NCBI RefSeq assembly: GCF_016950255.1
Contig: NZ_JACGFN010000001.1
Span: 1,736,001 to 1,800,000, forward strand
DNA from: Pectobacterium brasiliense
GTDB taxonomy: Bacteria > Pseudomonadota > Gammaproteobacteria > Enterobacterales > Enterobacteriaceae
DNA length: 64,000 nt
Direction of reading: 5' to 3'
The notes under the pieces are model-generated. The model saw nothing but the letters and a program-made list of their open reading frames with translations. It was not told the origin of the DNA and ran no database searches. The position numbers and the translations under genes were made by a program. Shown piece after piece: positions 16,722 through 28,699 of this stretch; position 1 is the stretch's first letter, and every line of letters begins with the position of its first letter.

Positions 16722-19406
16722 ATGCCAGCCATGATCCTGCGTTATTTTTCACTCCTTACCGTGCTCTCGCTCCTGATTACCGGAACGTTTGGCTATAACT
16801 ACATCAACGATTTGCTGGCGGACAAAAAACACTCGCTGACGACCATTGCTCAGGGCATACAAAAACGCGTCGATACCTATCGTTTTTTCACCTATCAAAT
16901 ATACGGCAGCCTGAACAGCGAACCCGCCGCTAGCGACACCAACATTACCGCCATTAATTTAATGCCGAATGTTTTCTACGTAGAAAAAAACGGTCAGAAA
17001 ACGGACGCGCTGATTTTTGGGCAACACGATAAAGGGACACTGACCTCGGTTCGCCGGATATCACGTTATCTTGATATTCTCTGGGGAGCGGAGAATAGCG
17101 TCTATTCCATGTATTACCTGAATGGTATCGACAACAGCCTGACGATGATTTCCACGCAGACGCTGAAAGATATCTCCTCGCAGTTCCGTGGTAATTATAT
17201 TACGGTCATCGCCGAAGCCCGCCGGACAGAAATGCTGCAACAGGCGAATGTCTTAGACGAACGCGAAAGTTTTTCCCCGCTGCGTAAATTACGCTTCTAT
17301 AACGACTACTATTTTACGCTGCGCACCACATTCAATCAGCCAGGCCATCTGGCGACGATTCTGGCGTTCGATTTACCGATTAACGATTTAATCCCAGACA
17401 CCATTCCGCGTGAGCATCTCATGCTGAAGCCGGATACGCCGGCGGCCAGCAATATGGACAACAATAATGGCGAAGGCACGGCAGACGTTCAGCTTCATGG
17501 CTCGAATCTTGAAATCTCCGCCACGCTCGTGAATGCACCGATAAAAATCGTTTTTCAGATGCCAGTAAAAGCCCTGATTATTGATTCATTGCGTAATAAC
17601 ATCTGGCTTCTGCTGCTGAATCTGGTTCTGCTGAGTTTGTCCGTCGTCGGCTTTTATCTTTTCCGTCGGCAGTATGCGCAACCCGGCGAGGATGTCTCTC
17701 GCCAGTTGGAAAAGACGCTGAATATTTACCGCGAAACCACGGGCAGAATCCCAATGGGCGTGCTGGTTTATGATTTCAGCAACAATAAAGTCGTCATACA
17801 GAATGAGCGCGCAGAGCAGTTGCTTCCGCACCTGAGCCTGCAAAAAATCACCAATATGGCGGACGAGCATCAGGGCGTTATTCAAGTCACGATTAATAAT
17901 GAGATGTATGAAATACGCCAAATCCGCAGCCACTATTCGCCTGACTATTGCCTCTTCCTACTGCGTGAACAGGATAAAGAGATTCTGGTACAGCGCAAAC
18001 TGCTGCTCGCCCAGCGTGAATACGAAAAGAATATTCATGCCAGAAAACGGTTATTCCAAAACCTGCTCAGCGAATTCAAACAGCCGCTGATTTCACTACG
18101 GCAGCATATTCATGCGCTACGCCACAGCGAGACGGCAACCATACCGACACCCACGCTGGATCAGCTAACGGCAGATACCCGCTGCGCGATTGAGCTGCTG
18201 GAAAATATTGCCTTGCACGAAAAACTGGAAGCGCAGGAATGGAATGTGGTCAACGAAAGTTTTTCACTGCTGACGGCTATCGACCATGTTCTCCTTGAGC
18301 TGCTGCCACGATTGAATCAAAAAGGTCTGACCCTATTCCATCATTACAATCTGGATATGAATCAAACCTACGTGGGCGATGCCGAGCTGTTGAAAAAGAC
18401 GCTGACGCTGTTGCTGAATTATTCGGTGACCAATACGGATTACGGCAAGATTACGGTATCGATTGATAGAAAAAATAATGAGTCGGATACGCTGATTATT
18501 CAGATCAGCGATACGGGAACGAATGTTTCAGGCAAAGAGCAGGAAAATATTCGACACCCTTTCCTGCATCCTGCGGCGTCCGATCGTTTCGGACAAAATT
18601 CAGGATTGACCTTATTTTTGTGCAATCAACTCTGTAATAAACTGGGCGGCGCGTTAACTATCAACAGTAAGGCCGGATTAGGCACGCACTATATTCTGAC
18701 GTTAAAACTGGAGCCGGAAGCGCTTCCCGTTGAGGAAGAAAAACTGCTGGATGGTATTACCGTTCTGCTGGATGTGACGTCTGATGAAGTACAGCATATT
18801 GTCGGCAATATGCTGACGGGCTGGGGTGCGAATTATCTGGTTAGCGATGAACGCCAGATTAATCAGGAAGCGGATATCTGCATGACTGACGACCCGGAGA
18901 AAAAAGCAGATTATACGCTGCTGTTGAGTCATGACGATGACACAGTAACGCCTTTGGGCCCGCGTCGTTTGCGGGTGAATTATAATATCAGCCACCTCCT
19001 GCTGGAGGCATTACTTAAGCTGATTGAGCTACAACTGGAAACATCACCCGATGCGCTACAGGAAGGGGAACCGGATAATGTCGAATTTTACGCCGCACAA
19101 TTAGCAGCAAGCGACTATTATTCGCTGTTCGTGGAGACAGTACCGGATGATTTAAAGAGGCTGTATACTGAAGTGGAAGCAGGCGATTTTCCGTCGCTTT
19201 CGCAGACGGCACACCGGCTGAAAGGCGTGTTTGCCATGCTTAATCTGCATCCTGGCAAGCAGTTGTGTGAACAGCTTGAACAGCATATTACCGCGCATGA
19301 TAGTGAACAGATTGAGGCTAACCTTCATGAAATTGAGAGGTTTGTCAGTGCATTACTATCCCCAGTAGAACCTAAAGGGCAGCAAGGTAGCCAACAAGAT
19401 GAGTAA
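16722..19406 (+). CDS. rcsD: RcsD, phosphotransfer protein of the Rcs phosphorelay
   Basis: An 894-residue inner-membrane histidine-kinase-like protein. There is a membrane segment near residues 5-25 and a periplasmic sensor domain to about residue 290. A second membrane segment follows (NNIWLLLLNLVLLSLSVVGFYLF), then a degenerate kinase core without the usual catalytic histidine. The C-terminal HPt domain carries the phosphorylatable histidine in TAHRLKGVFAMLNLHPGKQL. It relays phosphate from RcsC to RcsB, which controls capsule, motility and virulence genes in soft-rot bacteria. The protein matches E. coli RcsD throughout. The start is the ATG at 16722; a TTG just upstream is less likely. 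Confidence 0.95.
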   Translation: MPAMILRYFSLLTVLSLLITGTFGYNYINDLLADKKHSLTTIAQGIQKRVDTYRFFTYQIYGSLNSEPAASDTNITAINLMPNVFYVEKNGQKTDALIFGQHDKGTLTSVRRISRYLDILWGAENSVYSMYYLNGIDNSLTMISTQTLKDISSQFRGNYITVIAEARRTEMLQQANVLDERESFSPLRKLRFYNDYYFTLRTTFNQPGHLATILAFDLPINDLIPDTIPREHLMLKPDTPAASNMDNNNGEGTADVQLHGSNLEISATLVNAPIKIVFQMPVKALIIDSLRNNIWLLLLNLVLLSLSVVGFYLFRRQYAQPGEDVSRQLEKTLNIYRETTGRIPMGVLVYDFSNNKVVIQNERAEQLLPHLSLQKITNMADEHQGVIQVTINNEMYEIRQIRSHYSPDYCLFLLREQDKEILVQRKLLLAQREYEKNIHARKRLFQNLLSEFKQPLISLRQHIHALRHSETATIPTPTLDQLTADTRCAIELLENIALHEKLEAQEWNVVNESFSLLTAIDHVLLELLPRLNQKGLTLFHHYNLDMNQTYVGDAELLKKTLTLLLNYSVTNTDYGKITVSIDRKNNESDTLIIQISDTGTNVSGKEQENIRHPFLHPAASDRFGQNSGLTLFLCNQLCNKLGGALTINSKAGLGTHYILTLKLEPEALPVEEEKLLDGITVLLDVTSDEVQHIVGNMLTGWGANYLVSDERQINQEADICMTDDPEKKADYTLLLSHDDDTVTPLGPRRLRVNYNISHLLLEALLKLIELQLETSPDALQEGEPDNVEFYAAQLAASDYYSLFVETVPDDLKRLYTEVEAGDFPSLSQTAHRLKGVFAMLNLHPGKQLCEQLEQHITAHDSEQIEANLHEIERFVSALLSPVEPKGQQGSQQDE

Positions 19407-19414
19407 CCAAAACG

Positions 19415-20065
19415 ATGAGTAACTTAAACGTAATTATTGCCGACGACCATCCTATTGTCCTTTTTGGCATCAAAAAATCGCTTGAGCAGATTGAATGGGT
19501 CAATGTGGTTGGCGAATTTGAAGACTCAACAGCGCTGATCAATAACCTACCTAAGCTGGACGCTAATGTTTTAATCACCGATTTATCCATGCCAGGCGAT
19601 AAATACGGCGATGGTATTACCCTCATTAAATACATTAAGCGCCATTTTCCTCACCTTTCTATTATTGTTCTTACCATGAATAATAATCCGGCAATTTTGA
19701 GCGCGGTGCTGGATTTGGATATCGAAGGCATCGTACTGAAACAAGGTGCGCCGACCGATTTACCCAAAGCGCTGGCTGCCCTGCAAAAAGGGAAGAAATT
19801 CACGCCGGACAGCGTATCCAAAGTGCTGGAGAAAATCAGCGCCAGCGGCTACGGCGACAAACGCCTGTCTCCGAAAGAAAGTGAAGTGCTGCGCTTGTTT
19901 GCAGAAGGCTTTTTGGTTACCGAAATCGCCAAAAAACTGAATCGCAGTATCAAAACAATCAGTAGCCAGAAGAAGTCAGCCATGACTAAGCTGGGCGTCG
20001 AGAACGATATCGCCCTGCTGAATTACCTGTCCTCCGTTAACGGCGGCGCGACCCAGGTAGACTAA
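19415..20065 (+). CDS. rcsB: RcsB, response regulator of the Rcs phosphorelay
   Basis: A 216-residue two-domain regulator. The receiver domain occupies residues 1-125 with acidic pocket ADDHP and phospho-acceptor Asp56 in LITDLSMPG. The LuxR-type helix-turn-helix is at the C terminus (LSPKESEVLRLFAEGFLVTEIAKKL). It is nearly identical to E. coli RcsB. It lies 8 bp after rcsD, so it is cotranscribed with it, though rcsB often also has its own promoter inside rcsD. It is convergent with rcsC, with a hairpin between them. Confidence 0.98.
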   Translation: MSNLNVIIADDHPIVLFGIKKSLEQIEWVNVVGEFEDSTALINNLPKLDANVLITDLSMPGDKYGDGITLIKYIKRHFPHLSIIVLTMNNNPAILSAVLDLDIEGIVLKQGAPTDLPKALAALQKGKKFTPDSVSKVLEKISASGYGDKRLSPKESEVLRLFAEGFLVTEIAKKLNRSIKTISSQKKSAMTKLGVENDIALLNYLSSVNGGATQVD

Positions 20066-20076
20066 GGATGTCCTCT

Positions 20077-20102
20077 CCTGCACCGGCAGCCGCTGGTGCA
20101 GG
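20077..20102. terminator. Hairpin between convergent rcsB and rcsC
   Basis: CCTGCACC at 20077-20084 pairs with GGTGCAGG at 20095-20102. The stem fills the 37-bp gap between the two stop codons. The T-run is weak, so termination efficiency is uncertain. Confidence 0.6.
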
Positions 20103-22958
20103 TTATTCCTCAGAGATTCTCGCCTGACGCACCACATTACTGTAATGCGCCAACGCCTGTTGCAACGTATCCAGCGTAACCGGTTTTGACAAACAGTGGT
20201 CCATCCCAGCCCCAAGGCAACGTTCTCTTTCTTCCGCCAACGCATTTGCCGTTACACCGATAACCGGGAAACGTAACCCCTGCTCGCGCATACGTCGTGT
20301 GAACAAATAACCATCCATATTCGGCATGTTGACATCCGTCAGTACGATATTGATGTGGTTTTTACTCAATACGCCTAGTGCGTCTACGCCATCATTTGCC
20401 GTCATGGCCTGATAGCCCAGAGAACTGAGCTGGTCCGCCAGCAGTCGACGGTTGATGGGGTGATCGTCAACCACCAGAATCATAATGTCGCCATTCTCAG
20501 CCCGTACGTAGCTGGTCAGCGGCGGTGAAATCTCGATGCGATGTCTATCCTCGCTTTCTGAGCGATAGATTTTCTCCAGCAAATCTGGCAGATGTTGAGG
20601 CGTGGACGTCCCTTGCACCCAGTGCCCATCGCTCACTTCCTGCGCTACCCCGGTATGCGAGCCATTCATCACGATATGCGCCCGAACGTTAACGTCCTCT
20701 TCTGACGCGTAATCGCTAATCATCACATCATCAGGCGACACGGTTTGATTCTGATAGCGCGCCACCTGCAACCCCTGATCCTGCAACAGCGTCAGAAGAT
20801 AAGCCTCCAGCCGGGCATTGCGTATCCTCAACCAGCACGTTTTCCCTTGCAGGCTGGCGTTGATCGCCGCTGGAGCATAGTGCGCTTTGTACAGAGGAAT
20901 TCTGACGCCAAACAGGCTGCCGAGCCCAGGTTCTGACTCGATGGTAATGTCTCCATCCATCAGATTGACCAGCTTTTCACAAATCGCCAGCCCTAATCCC
21001 GTGCCCTGAAAATGGCGCTGAACACCGCTCCCTGCCTGGAAGAACGGGTCAAACAGCTTCACCGCCTCGCGAGGTTGAATACCCACGCCGGTATCACGCA
21101 CCACAAATTCCAGATAGCCATCGCGGCAGCCGACTTCGAAAATGATGCAGCCCGTGTCTGTAAATTTGATGGCGTTACTCAGCAGGTTAGATAACACCTG
21201 CTGCAAACGTACGGGATCGCCGAACAGGCTGACCGGCACATTGGGATCGATAAAGCAGTACAGCGTCAGGCGTTTCTTGACCACCAGCGGGAGATAGTTG
21301 CTGGTGATGTGGCTGATGACTTCATGCGGCGCAAACTCACACGCTTCAATCTTCAACTGCTCCGACTCAATCTTGGAAAAATCGAGGATATCGCTGATGA
21401 TTTTCAGCAGCAGTGAGGAAGAGTTGTTCATCGCGGCAACCAGACGATTGGCATCCTGCGGCAGCGATTTGGTTTGCAGTAAATCGAGGTTACCAATAAT
21501 CCCGTACAGCGGCGTACGCAATTCATGGCTGACGGTGGCAAGGAACATCGATTTAGACTGGCTTGCCTGCTCGGCGGCATTCGCCATTTCCTGTAGCGAT
21601 TCTTCCATTTTAACGCGCGCGCTGACGTCCAGCAGCACACAAATCGCCACGTTTTCATTACGATAGCGCGAATGGACAAAGCTGATTTGCAGGTGATGAT
21701 TGCGGCTGGTCATGACATCCACAAACTTGGACTGCTGCTCGCAAATGATGCGGGTAATGCGCAGCCTATCCTCGTGGGTAAGCAAGTTGAGATAGTTGTG
21801 CGCCAGTTCGTTACTAAGGATGTTCGTGCCGTCATTAATACGCAGGATACAAATACCTACCGGTGCCGATGCGACAATCTTGCGGTTGAATTGCTCGTTT
21901 TCTTCCAATTGGAACGCATTCACTTCCGCCGGCAACAGCATTTTCCGCTCAAACACCAGCGCCAGTACAAACAGCAAGATAGCCGATAGCATATTTAGCA
22001 CCAGCATATTGATCATCAAGGCGCTGATATGGGAGAGCAGCACCTTCAATGGTAGCGAATACACAATGCTGAATGACGTCGGCGGCAGCGATTTCTTCAG
22101 AATGAGTTCATCATACCCATTCACATAGCCAAAATAATTATGATCGGAGGGATAGCCGTCTACCGACGAAGCGTAACGCTCTTTATCATCGGAAAACTGC
22201 AAAACAACCTGATTATATTGATCCAGCAGCCGGGCACTGATCGGAAATTTACCTATGGTGACAAAGTCATCCAGACGGATCGTCTGTTCAATCCCCATGA
22301 TGACTTCCAGCTTGTTATCCACATAAATCGGCGTCAGCGCATATAAATAGCCGACATCGGGGATCGAAGCTCGGGTAATCCAATAGACCGTTTCATCGCG
22401 TCCGCTTTGGGTGCGACTCTTCTTCTGATCCTGAAACCGATCCTGCACATTTTTAAGCAAGTTATCACGGTCGAGTGACTGGTTACGGATGCCAAAATCA
22501 ACCATACAGCGCCGATCGCCACCGACAAAAAAGACCCGGTTAAGATCGTAGACGGCAGAAAAATTATCCTGCCAGCCGTTGAAAAAATGGCTCAATGAGA
22601 GCAGCGCCGCATTCCCGCCATATTGCGTGGAACAGGTTGCGCCGGGAGCCAGCGCATAAACGGAGACACCGGGGCCCCCTTCAGTTGGCGGCTCTGCCTT
22701 TTCTCTTGCCAGCATCAGGCGATTTGCCGCCAGATACTGGAGTTCGCGCACAATATCCGACGCGTGTCGGATGTAACCCTGCGACTGATCAAAGCTGAGG
22801 TTATACTCCTGCCGCAGCTCTGATTCTTTTTCATTCAATACTTTAGTGACATAAAAAACGGATATCAGCGCGCCCAATACCCACAGCATGACCGCCAGAA
22901 CCCGAAATAAATAGCGGGACACCTTTAATGTGGTCTGGAATGAGGCGAGATATTTCAA
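20103..22958 (-). CDS. rcsC: RcsC, hybrid sensor kinase of the Rcs phosphorelay
   Basis: A 951-residue hybrid histidine kinase. The N-terminal membrane segment is followed by a periplasmic domain to about residue 310 and a second membrane segment (ALMINMLVLNMLSAILLFVLA). Then come a PAS-like region, the H-box ATVSHELRTPLYGIIGN, the N and G boxes (NLLSNAIKFTDTG, FQGTGLGLAICEK), the RcsC-specific ABL domain and a C-terminal receiver with Asp in LTDVNMPNMDGY. It phosphorylates RcsD and then RcsB on envelope stress. The start is a TTG (22956-22958) giving MKYLASFQTTLKVSRY, which aligns with the E. coli start; no ATG is available there. It has its own transcription unit, opposite rcsDB. Confidence 0.96.
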   Translation of the reverse strand: MKYLASFQTTLKVSRYLFRVLAVMLWVLGALISVFYVTKVLNEKESELRQEYNLSFDQSQGYIRHASDIVRELQYLAANRLMLAREKAEPPTEGGPGVSVYALAPGATCSTQYGGNAALLSLSHFFNGWQDNFSAVYDLNRVFFVGGDRRCMVDFGIRNQSLDRDNLLKNVQDRFQDQKKSRTQSGRDETVYWITRASIPDVGYLYALTPIYVDNKLEVIMGIEQTIRLDDFVTIGKFPISARLLDQYNQVVLQFSDDKERYASSVDGYPSDHNYFGYVNGYDELILKKSLPPTSFSIVYSLPLKVLLSHISALMINMLVLNMLSAILLFVLALVFERKMLLPAEVNAFQLEENEQFNRKIVASAPVGICILRINDGTNILSNELAHNYLNLLTHEDRLRITRIICEQQSKFVDVMTSRNHHLQISFVHSRYRNENVAICVLLDVSARVKMEESLQEMANAAEQASQSKSMFLATVSHELRTPLYGIIGNLDLLQTKSLPQDANRLVAAMNNSSSLLLKIISDILDFSKIESEQLKIEACEFAPHEVISHITSNYLPLVVKKRLTLYCFIDPNVPVSLFGDPVRLQQVLSNLLSNAIKFTDTGCIIFEVGCRDGYLEFVVRDTGVGIQPREAVKLFDPFFQAGSGVQRHFQGTGLGLAICEKLVNLMDGDITIESEPGLGSLFGVRIPLYKAHYAPAAINASLQGKTCWLRIRNARLEAYLLTLLQDQGLQVARYQNQTVSPDDVMISDYASEEDVNVRAHIVMNGSHTGVAQEVSDGHWVQGTSTPQHLPDLLEKIYRSESEDRHRIEISPPLTSYVRAENGDIMILVVDDHPINRRLLADQLSSLGYQAMTANDGVDALGVLSKNHINIVLTDVNMPNMDGYLFTRRMREQGLRFPVIGVTANALAEERERCLGAGMDHCLSKPVTLDTLQQALAHYSNVVRQARISEE

Positions 22959-23015
22959 ATGGATACCGTTGAATAATGGAAGAACCAGTTGGCTGATACA
23001 CTACCGAGAGTCGAT

Positions 23016-23043
23016 AAAAAAAGCCAGCGCATCGCGCTGGCTT
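23016..23043 (-). terminator. Rho-independent terminator of gyrA
   Basis: On the minus strand AAGCCAGCGC-GAT-GCGCTGGCTT is followed directly by a run of Ts, about 30 bp after the gyrA stop codon. Confidence 0.92.
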
Positions 23044-23073
23044 ACTCTACTCATTTCGGTTTAATGAAAAGGC

Positions 23074-25728
<2,655 letters not shown>

Positions 25729-25759
25729 CTATTTAGGCATCTACCCGTGTTCAGAAAAG

Positions 25760-25838
25760 TGAACCGTTCAGATAAGGTGAACTGTTCAAAAGGTGAAAAA
25801 TTATATCACAAAGCGCCGTTTCGGGGAAACTCCCCGAA
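25760..25838 (-). promoter_or_regulatory. gyrA promoter and leader with paired palindromes
   Basis: On the minus strand a perfect -10 TATAAT lies at 25800-25805. A poor -35 (TTCCCC, 25823-25828) overlaps an 8-bp-arm inverted repeat (TTCGGGGA/TCCCCGAA, 25820-25838). A poor -35 combined with a good -10 fits the relaxation-stimulated gyrA promoter of other enterobacteria. Downstream, in the predicted transcript start region, are two perfect 11-bp palindromes of the form TGAAC-N-GTTCA at 25760-25770 and 25778-25788, and a half site at 25749-25753. The remainder of the 282-bp gap up to 25995 holds only a weak hairpin (25953-25972) after the M20 gene. Confidence 0.6.
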
Positions 25839-25995
25839 TATAACCCTACAGGTGGACTAACTGAGAAACGTAAAGCGAATCACGTGATACAACGTAGTAC
25901 CCAGGCGACGACGCATTCAGCGCATTGATGCTGGCAAATCTGGCATGATAAAGGGGTGAAAATAAACACCCCCTATTATTTATTACGTTAAGCAA

Positions 25996-27408
25996 TCATT
26001 TAGCAGAGAACAGATAATCTACCGTCAAGTTAGACATCGCACGAACCCCTGTCAGCAGGGCAGCCTCATCGACATAAAATAAAGGCGAGTGGTTTGCGGG
26101 AGCCGTCACGGGATCGGTGCCTGGCGGCGTGACACCCAGGTTGAAGAATAAACCTGGCGCTTTTTGCTGATAAAATGAAAAATCCTCGGATGCCGTCACC
26201 TTATCCGGTACTGCGAATTTCCCCGGTCCTGCAACCCGCTGTAAGGTGGACGACATTTGCTTCGTCAGCTCAGCATCGTTGTTAACCGCATCATATAGCT
26301 CCATGATGTTAATAACGCCCTTGGCACCAGCGCTTTCCGCAATGTGCCCGACAGTATGCTGCAATCGATGATGGATATCTTTTCGCATATCTTCGTTATA
26401 GCTGCGAATTGACCCCGTCATTTTCACCTCTTCAGGGATAATATTGGTTCTGTTGCCCCCATTGAAAGTTCCCACCGTAATGACAGCGGGTTCCTTCATG
26501 ATATTACTTTGCCTGCTAATAATCGTTTGAATACCCATCACGATCTGTGACCCTACCACGATAGGATCAACGCCCTGCCAAGGTAATGCACCGTGCGTTT
26601 GCTTACCTTTGACATCAATACTAAAGGTATCCGCAGCCGACGTTACCGCCCCTGGGCGCCACGCTAGCCAGCCAGTTGGCAAGACGCTGGTCACATGTAG
26701 TCCAAAGATGGCATCGACTTTCGGGTTGTCCATTACCCCTTCCTGCACCATCATTTTAGCGCCCCACGATCGCTTTCCATCTGGCTCGAAATTCGCAGGA
26801 CCTTCTTCAGCCGGCTGGAAAATGAATTTTACTGTACCGGGCAATTTATCCTTCATGCCTGCAAGCACTTCTGCCGTTGCCATCAGTATCGCGGTATGCG
26901 TATCGTGACCACAGGCATGCATCAGATCGACTTCTGTTCCCAGATAACTCCCCTTTGCCTTAGATGAAAACGGCAGGCCGGCTTGTTCTTTTACTGGAAG
27001 CGCATCCATATCTGCTCTAAGCGCCACTACTCGGCCGGGTTTTCCACCCTGAAGTGTACCGACAACACCCGTAACTGCGACTCCCGTTTTTACATCCATA
27101 CCCAGTGAGCGCAGGTGTTCGGCTACCCGCGCAGCGGTCCGAGTCTCTAGATTGCCCAATTCAGGATGTTGATGAATATCCTGTCGCCACGCGATGAGCT
27201 TTTTCTCGATTGCTTGCGACCTTTTTTCTATTTCATCGTGTAACGCACCCAACTCATTGTCACTGACCGCAAACGCATCGGTAACCGATGGAGACGACTT
27301 GTTTACACTCGCCAGGCTTGATGGCTGAAGACTCGTTAACCCTAAGAAAAATAAAGAAATGAGCAGAGAGACTTTTTTGGGGCGGGAAACGTTAAATCGA
27401 TTCTTCAT
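25996..27408 (-). CDS. M20-family amidohydrolase/peptidase, exported
   Basis: A 470-residue zinc-dependent amidohydrolase of the M20D group (IAA-amino acid hydrolase, hippuricase and HipO-like enzymes). It begins with a signal peptide (KKVSLLISLFFLGLTSLQPSSLAS). Metal and catalytic motifs follow in order: ALRADMDALPVKE, HACGHDTHTA, FIFQPAEEGPAN and the dimerisation-domain IFGLHVT. The C-terminal ligand is in ANHSPLFYVDE. It probably hydrolyses N-acyl amino acids in the periplasm or outside the cell, but the substrate cannot be read from the sequence. The ATG at 27408 has an AAGGAT ribosome site; in-frame codons further upstream to 27666 lack one and overlap ubiG. E. coli has no gene here between gyrA and ubiG. 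Confidence 0.85.
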   Translation of the reverse strand: MKNRFNVSRPKKVSLLISLFFLGLTSLQPSSLASVNKSSPSVTDAFAVSDNELGALHDEIEKRSQAIEKKLIAWRQDIHQHPELGNLETRTAARVAEHLRSLGMDVKTGVAVTGVVGTLQGGKPGRVVALRADMDALPVKEQAGLPFSSKAKGSYLGTEVDLMHACGHDTHTAILMATAEVLAGMKDKLPGTVKFIFQPAEEGPANFEPDGKRSWGAKMMVQEGVMDNPKVDAIFGLHVTSVLPTGWLAWRPGAVTSAADTFSIDVKGKQTHGALPWQGVDPIVVGSQIVMGIQTIISRQSNIMKEPAVITVGTFNGGNRTNIIPEEVKMTGSIRSYNEDMRKDIHHRLQHTVGHIAESAGAKGVINIMELYDAVNNDAELTKQMSSTLQRVAGPGKFAVPDKVTASEDFSFYQQKAPGLFFNLGVTPPGTDPVTAPANHSPLFYVDEAALLTGVRAMSNLTVDYLFSAK

Positions 27409-27471
27409 GGCTATCCTTAAAATCAGCTCCTTTAAACGGGTATATATTTCTTTTTTCCGTATCATGACACC

Positions 27472-27485
27472 ATGATCTACATCAA
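27472..27485. promoter_or_regulatory. FNR-like site in the divergent M20-ubiG region
   Basis: Read on the minus strand, TTGAT-GTAG-ATCAT matches the FNR consensus TTGAT-N4-ATCAA at 9 of 10 positions. It lies 63 bp upstream of the M20 start and 145 bp upstream of ubiG. Nothing else supports function; chance occurrence is possible. Confidence 0.35.
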
Positions 27486-27630
27486 ATGCCAATGCCAGGT
27501 GCGGAGCCAACAGCGCCGCCATGCGACATAAAAGATAAGCTAGCCACATTGGTGACCACCCTACCTTAGCAGTGACATTTTTCGGTATCATAGACCCAGT
27601 CCAAGATTGAGCTAACGAAGGCCAGAACAC

Positions 27631-28350
27631 ATGAATGTAGAAAATCAAACTCCGAACGTTGACCATCAGGAGATTGCCAAATTTGAGGCTATCGCTTCAC
27701 GCTGGTGGGATTTAGAAGGTGAATTCAAACCCTTGCACCGCATTAACCCGCTGCGTCTGGGCTATATTTCGCAACACGCCGAAGGCCTGTTCGGCAAGAA
27801 AGTGCTGGATGTCGGCTGCGGCGGCGGTATTTTGGCCGAAAGCATGGCGCGTGAAGGCGCGGACGTCACCGGGCTCGATATGGGCGCAGAACCGTTGCAG
27901 GTCGCACGTTTGCATGCACTAGAAAGCGGCGTCGCCGTCGATTACGTGCAGGAAACGGTAGAAGCGCATGCACACGCGCATCCGGGCCTCTACGATGTCG
28001 TCACCTGTATGGAAATGCTGGAGCACGTTCCCGATCCGCAATCCGTGGTGCAGGCCTGCGCCAGATTGGTCAAACCCGGCGGGCACGTCTTTTTCTCCAC
28101 CATCAACCGTAATGCGAAAGCGTGGATGATGGCCGTTATCGGTGCCGAGTACGTGCTAAAAATGGTGCCACGCGGCACGCACGACATTAAGAAATTCATC
28201 CGCCCGGCGGAACTGATGCACTGGGTTGACAGTACACCACTGCGTGAAAAGCATATCACCGGGCTGCATTACAACCCGCTGACAGACCATTTTAAACTGG
28301 GTCCAAACGTGGACGTGAACTACATGCTGCACACTCGGCACGACAAATAG
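27631..28350 (+). CDS. ubiG: UbiG, bifunctional ubiquinone O-methyltransferase
   Basis: A 239-residue SAM-dependent methyltransferase that performs both O-methylations in ubiquinone synthesis. It has the SAM motif [17 protein letters not shown], followed by [21 protein letters not shown] and [14 protein letters not shown], in the order of E. coli UbiG. The N-terminal [20 protein letters not shown] is diagnostic. It is transcribed alone and ends at a hairpin at 28372-28402. It is the ubiquinone counterpart of the menaquinone genes at 7904-15193. Confidence 0.97.
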   Translation: MNVENQTPNVDHQEIAKFEAIASRWWDLEGEFKPLHRINPLRLGYISQHAEGLFGKKVLDVGCGGGILAESMAREGADVTGLDMGAEPLQVARLHALESGVAVDYVQETVEAHAHAHPGLYDVVTCMEMLEHVPDPQSVVQACARLVKPGGHVFFSTINRNAKAWMMAVIGAEYVLKMVPRGTHDIKKFIRPAELMHWVDSTPLREKHITGLHYNPLTDHFKLGPNVDVNYMLHTRHDK

Positions 28351-28371
28351 AATCGATTAAGAATACTCTTA

Positions 28372-28402
28372 AAAATTGCGTGGTTTTTCACCGCGCAATT
28401 TT
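28372..28402 (+). terminator. Terminator of ubiG
   Basis: AAAATTGCG pairs with CGCAATTTT (9 bp), 21 bp after the ubiG stop. The stem itself ends in four Ts. Confidence 0.75.
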
Positions 28403-28570
28403 CCAGGTTTTACCTGAAAAACCAACAAAATGACCACGACTTATTTTTTTTACAGAATATTGACATCCTCTTAGCCCTTACAAAATCAGGATTTCGAGAA
28501 ACCAACGGTTCGGCAACCTGAAATCAACATCAAAATCAAGCCTTGTACTCAAACGAATCCAGACTAGAAT

Positions 28571-28617
28571 ACTCACGATGTAGTAGCCACTTATCAAAAA
28601 ATATCTATATCTAGTAT
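28571..28617 (+). promoter_or_regulatory. Pair of NrdR-box-like sites upstream of nrdA
   Basis: Two 16-bp sites resemble the NrdR box ACACWATATATWGTGT. The better one, TATCTATATCTAGTAT, is at 28602-28617. The weaker one, ACTCACGATGTAGTAG, is at 28571-28586 (9 of 16 matches). The 15-bp gap and 31-bp centre spacing are the geometry expected for cooperative NrdR repression of ribonucleotide reductase operons. They lie 83-129 bp before the nrdA start. Confidence 0.6.
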
Positions 28618-28657
28618 TTATCCACAGAGTTAGTCACAGAGGCAATTCTGTGAATAA
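28618..28657 (+). promoter_or_regulatory. DnaA boxes upstream of nrdA
   Basis: A perfect DnaA box TTATCCACA lies at 28618-28626, directly after the second NrdR-like site. An imperfect TTAGTCACA is at 28630-28638. A reverse-strand TTATTCACA at 28649-28657 fits TTWTNCACA. DnaA binding is known to regulate E. coli nrdAB, linking dNTP supply to replication initiation. With the NrdR pair these account for most of the 349-bp ubiG-nrdA gap. Confidence 0.75.
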
Positions 28658-28699
28658 ACAGGGGATATTTTTTATTTTCACCAACAGGTAAATCCCAAC

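Noticed and set aside
27409..27666. N-terminal extension of the M20 peptidase
   Set aside because: It would overlap ubiG and bury the signal peptide. The ATG at 27408 has a good ribosome site.
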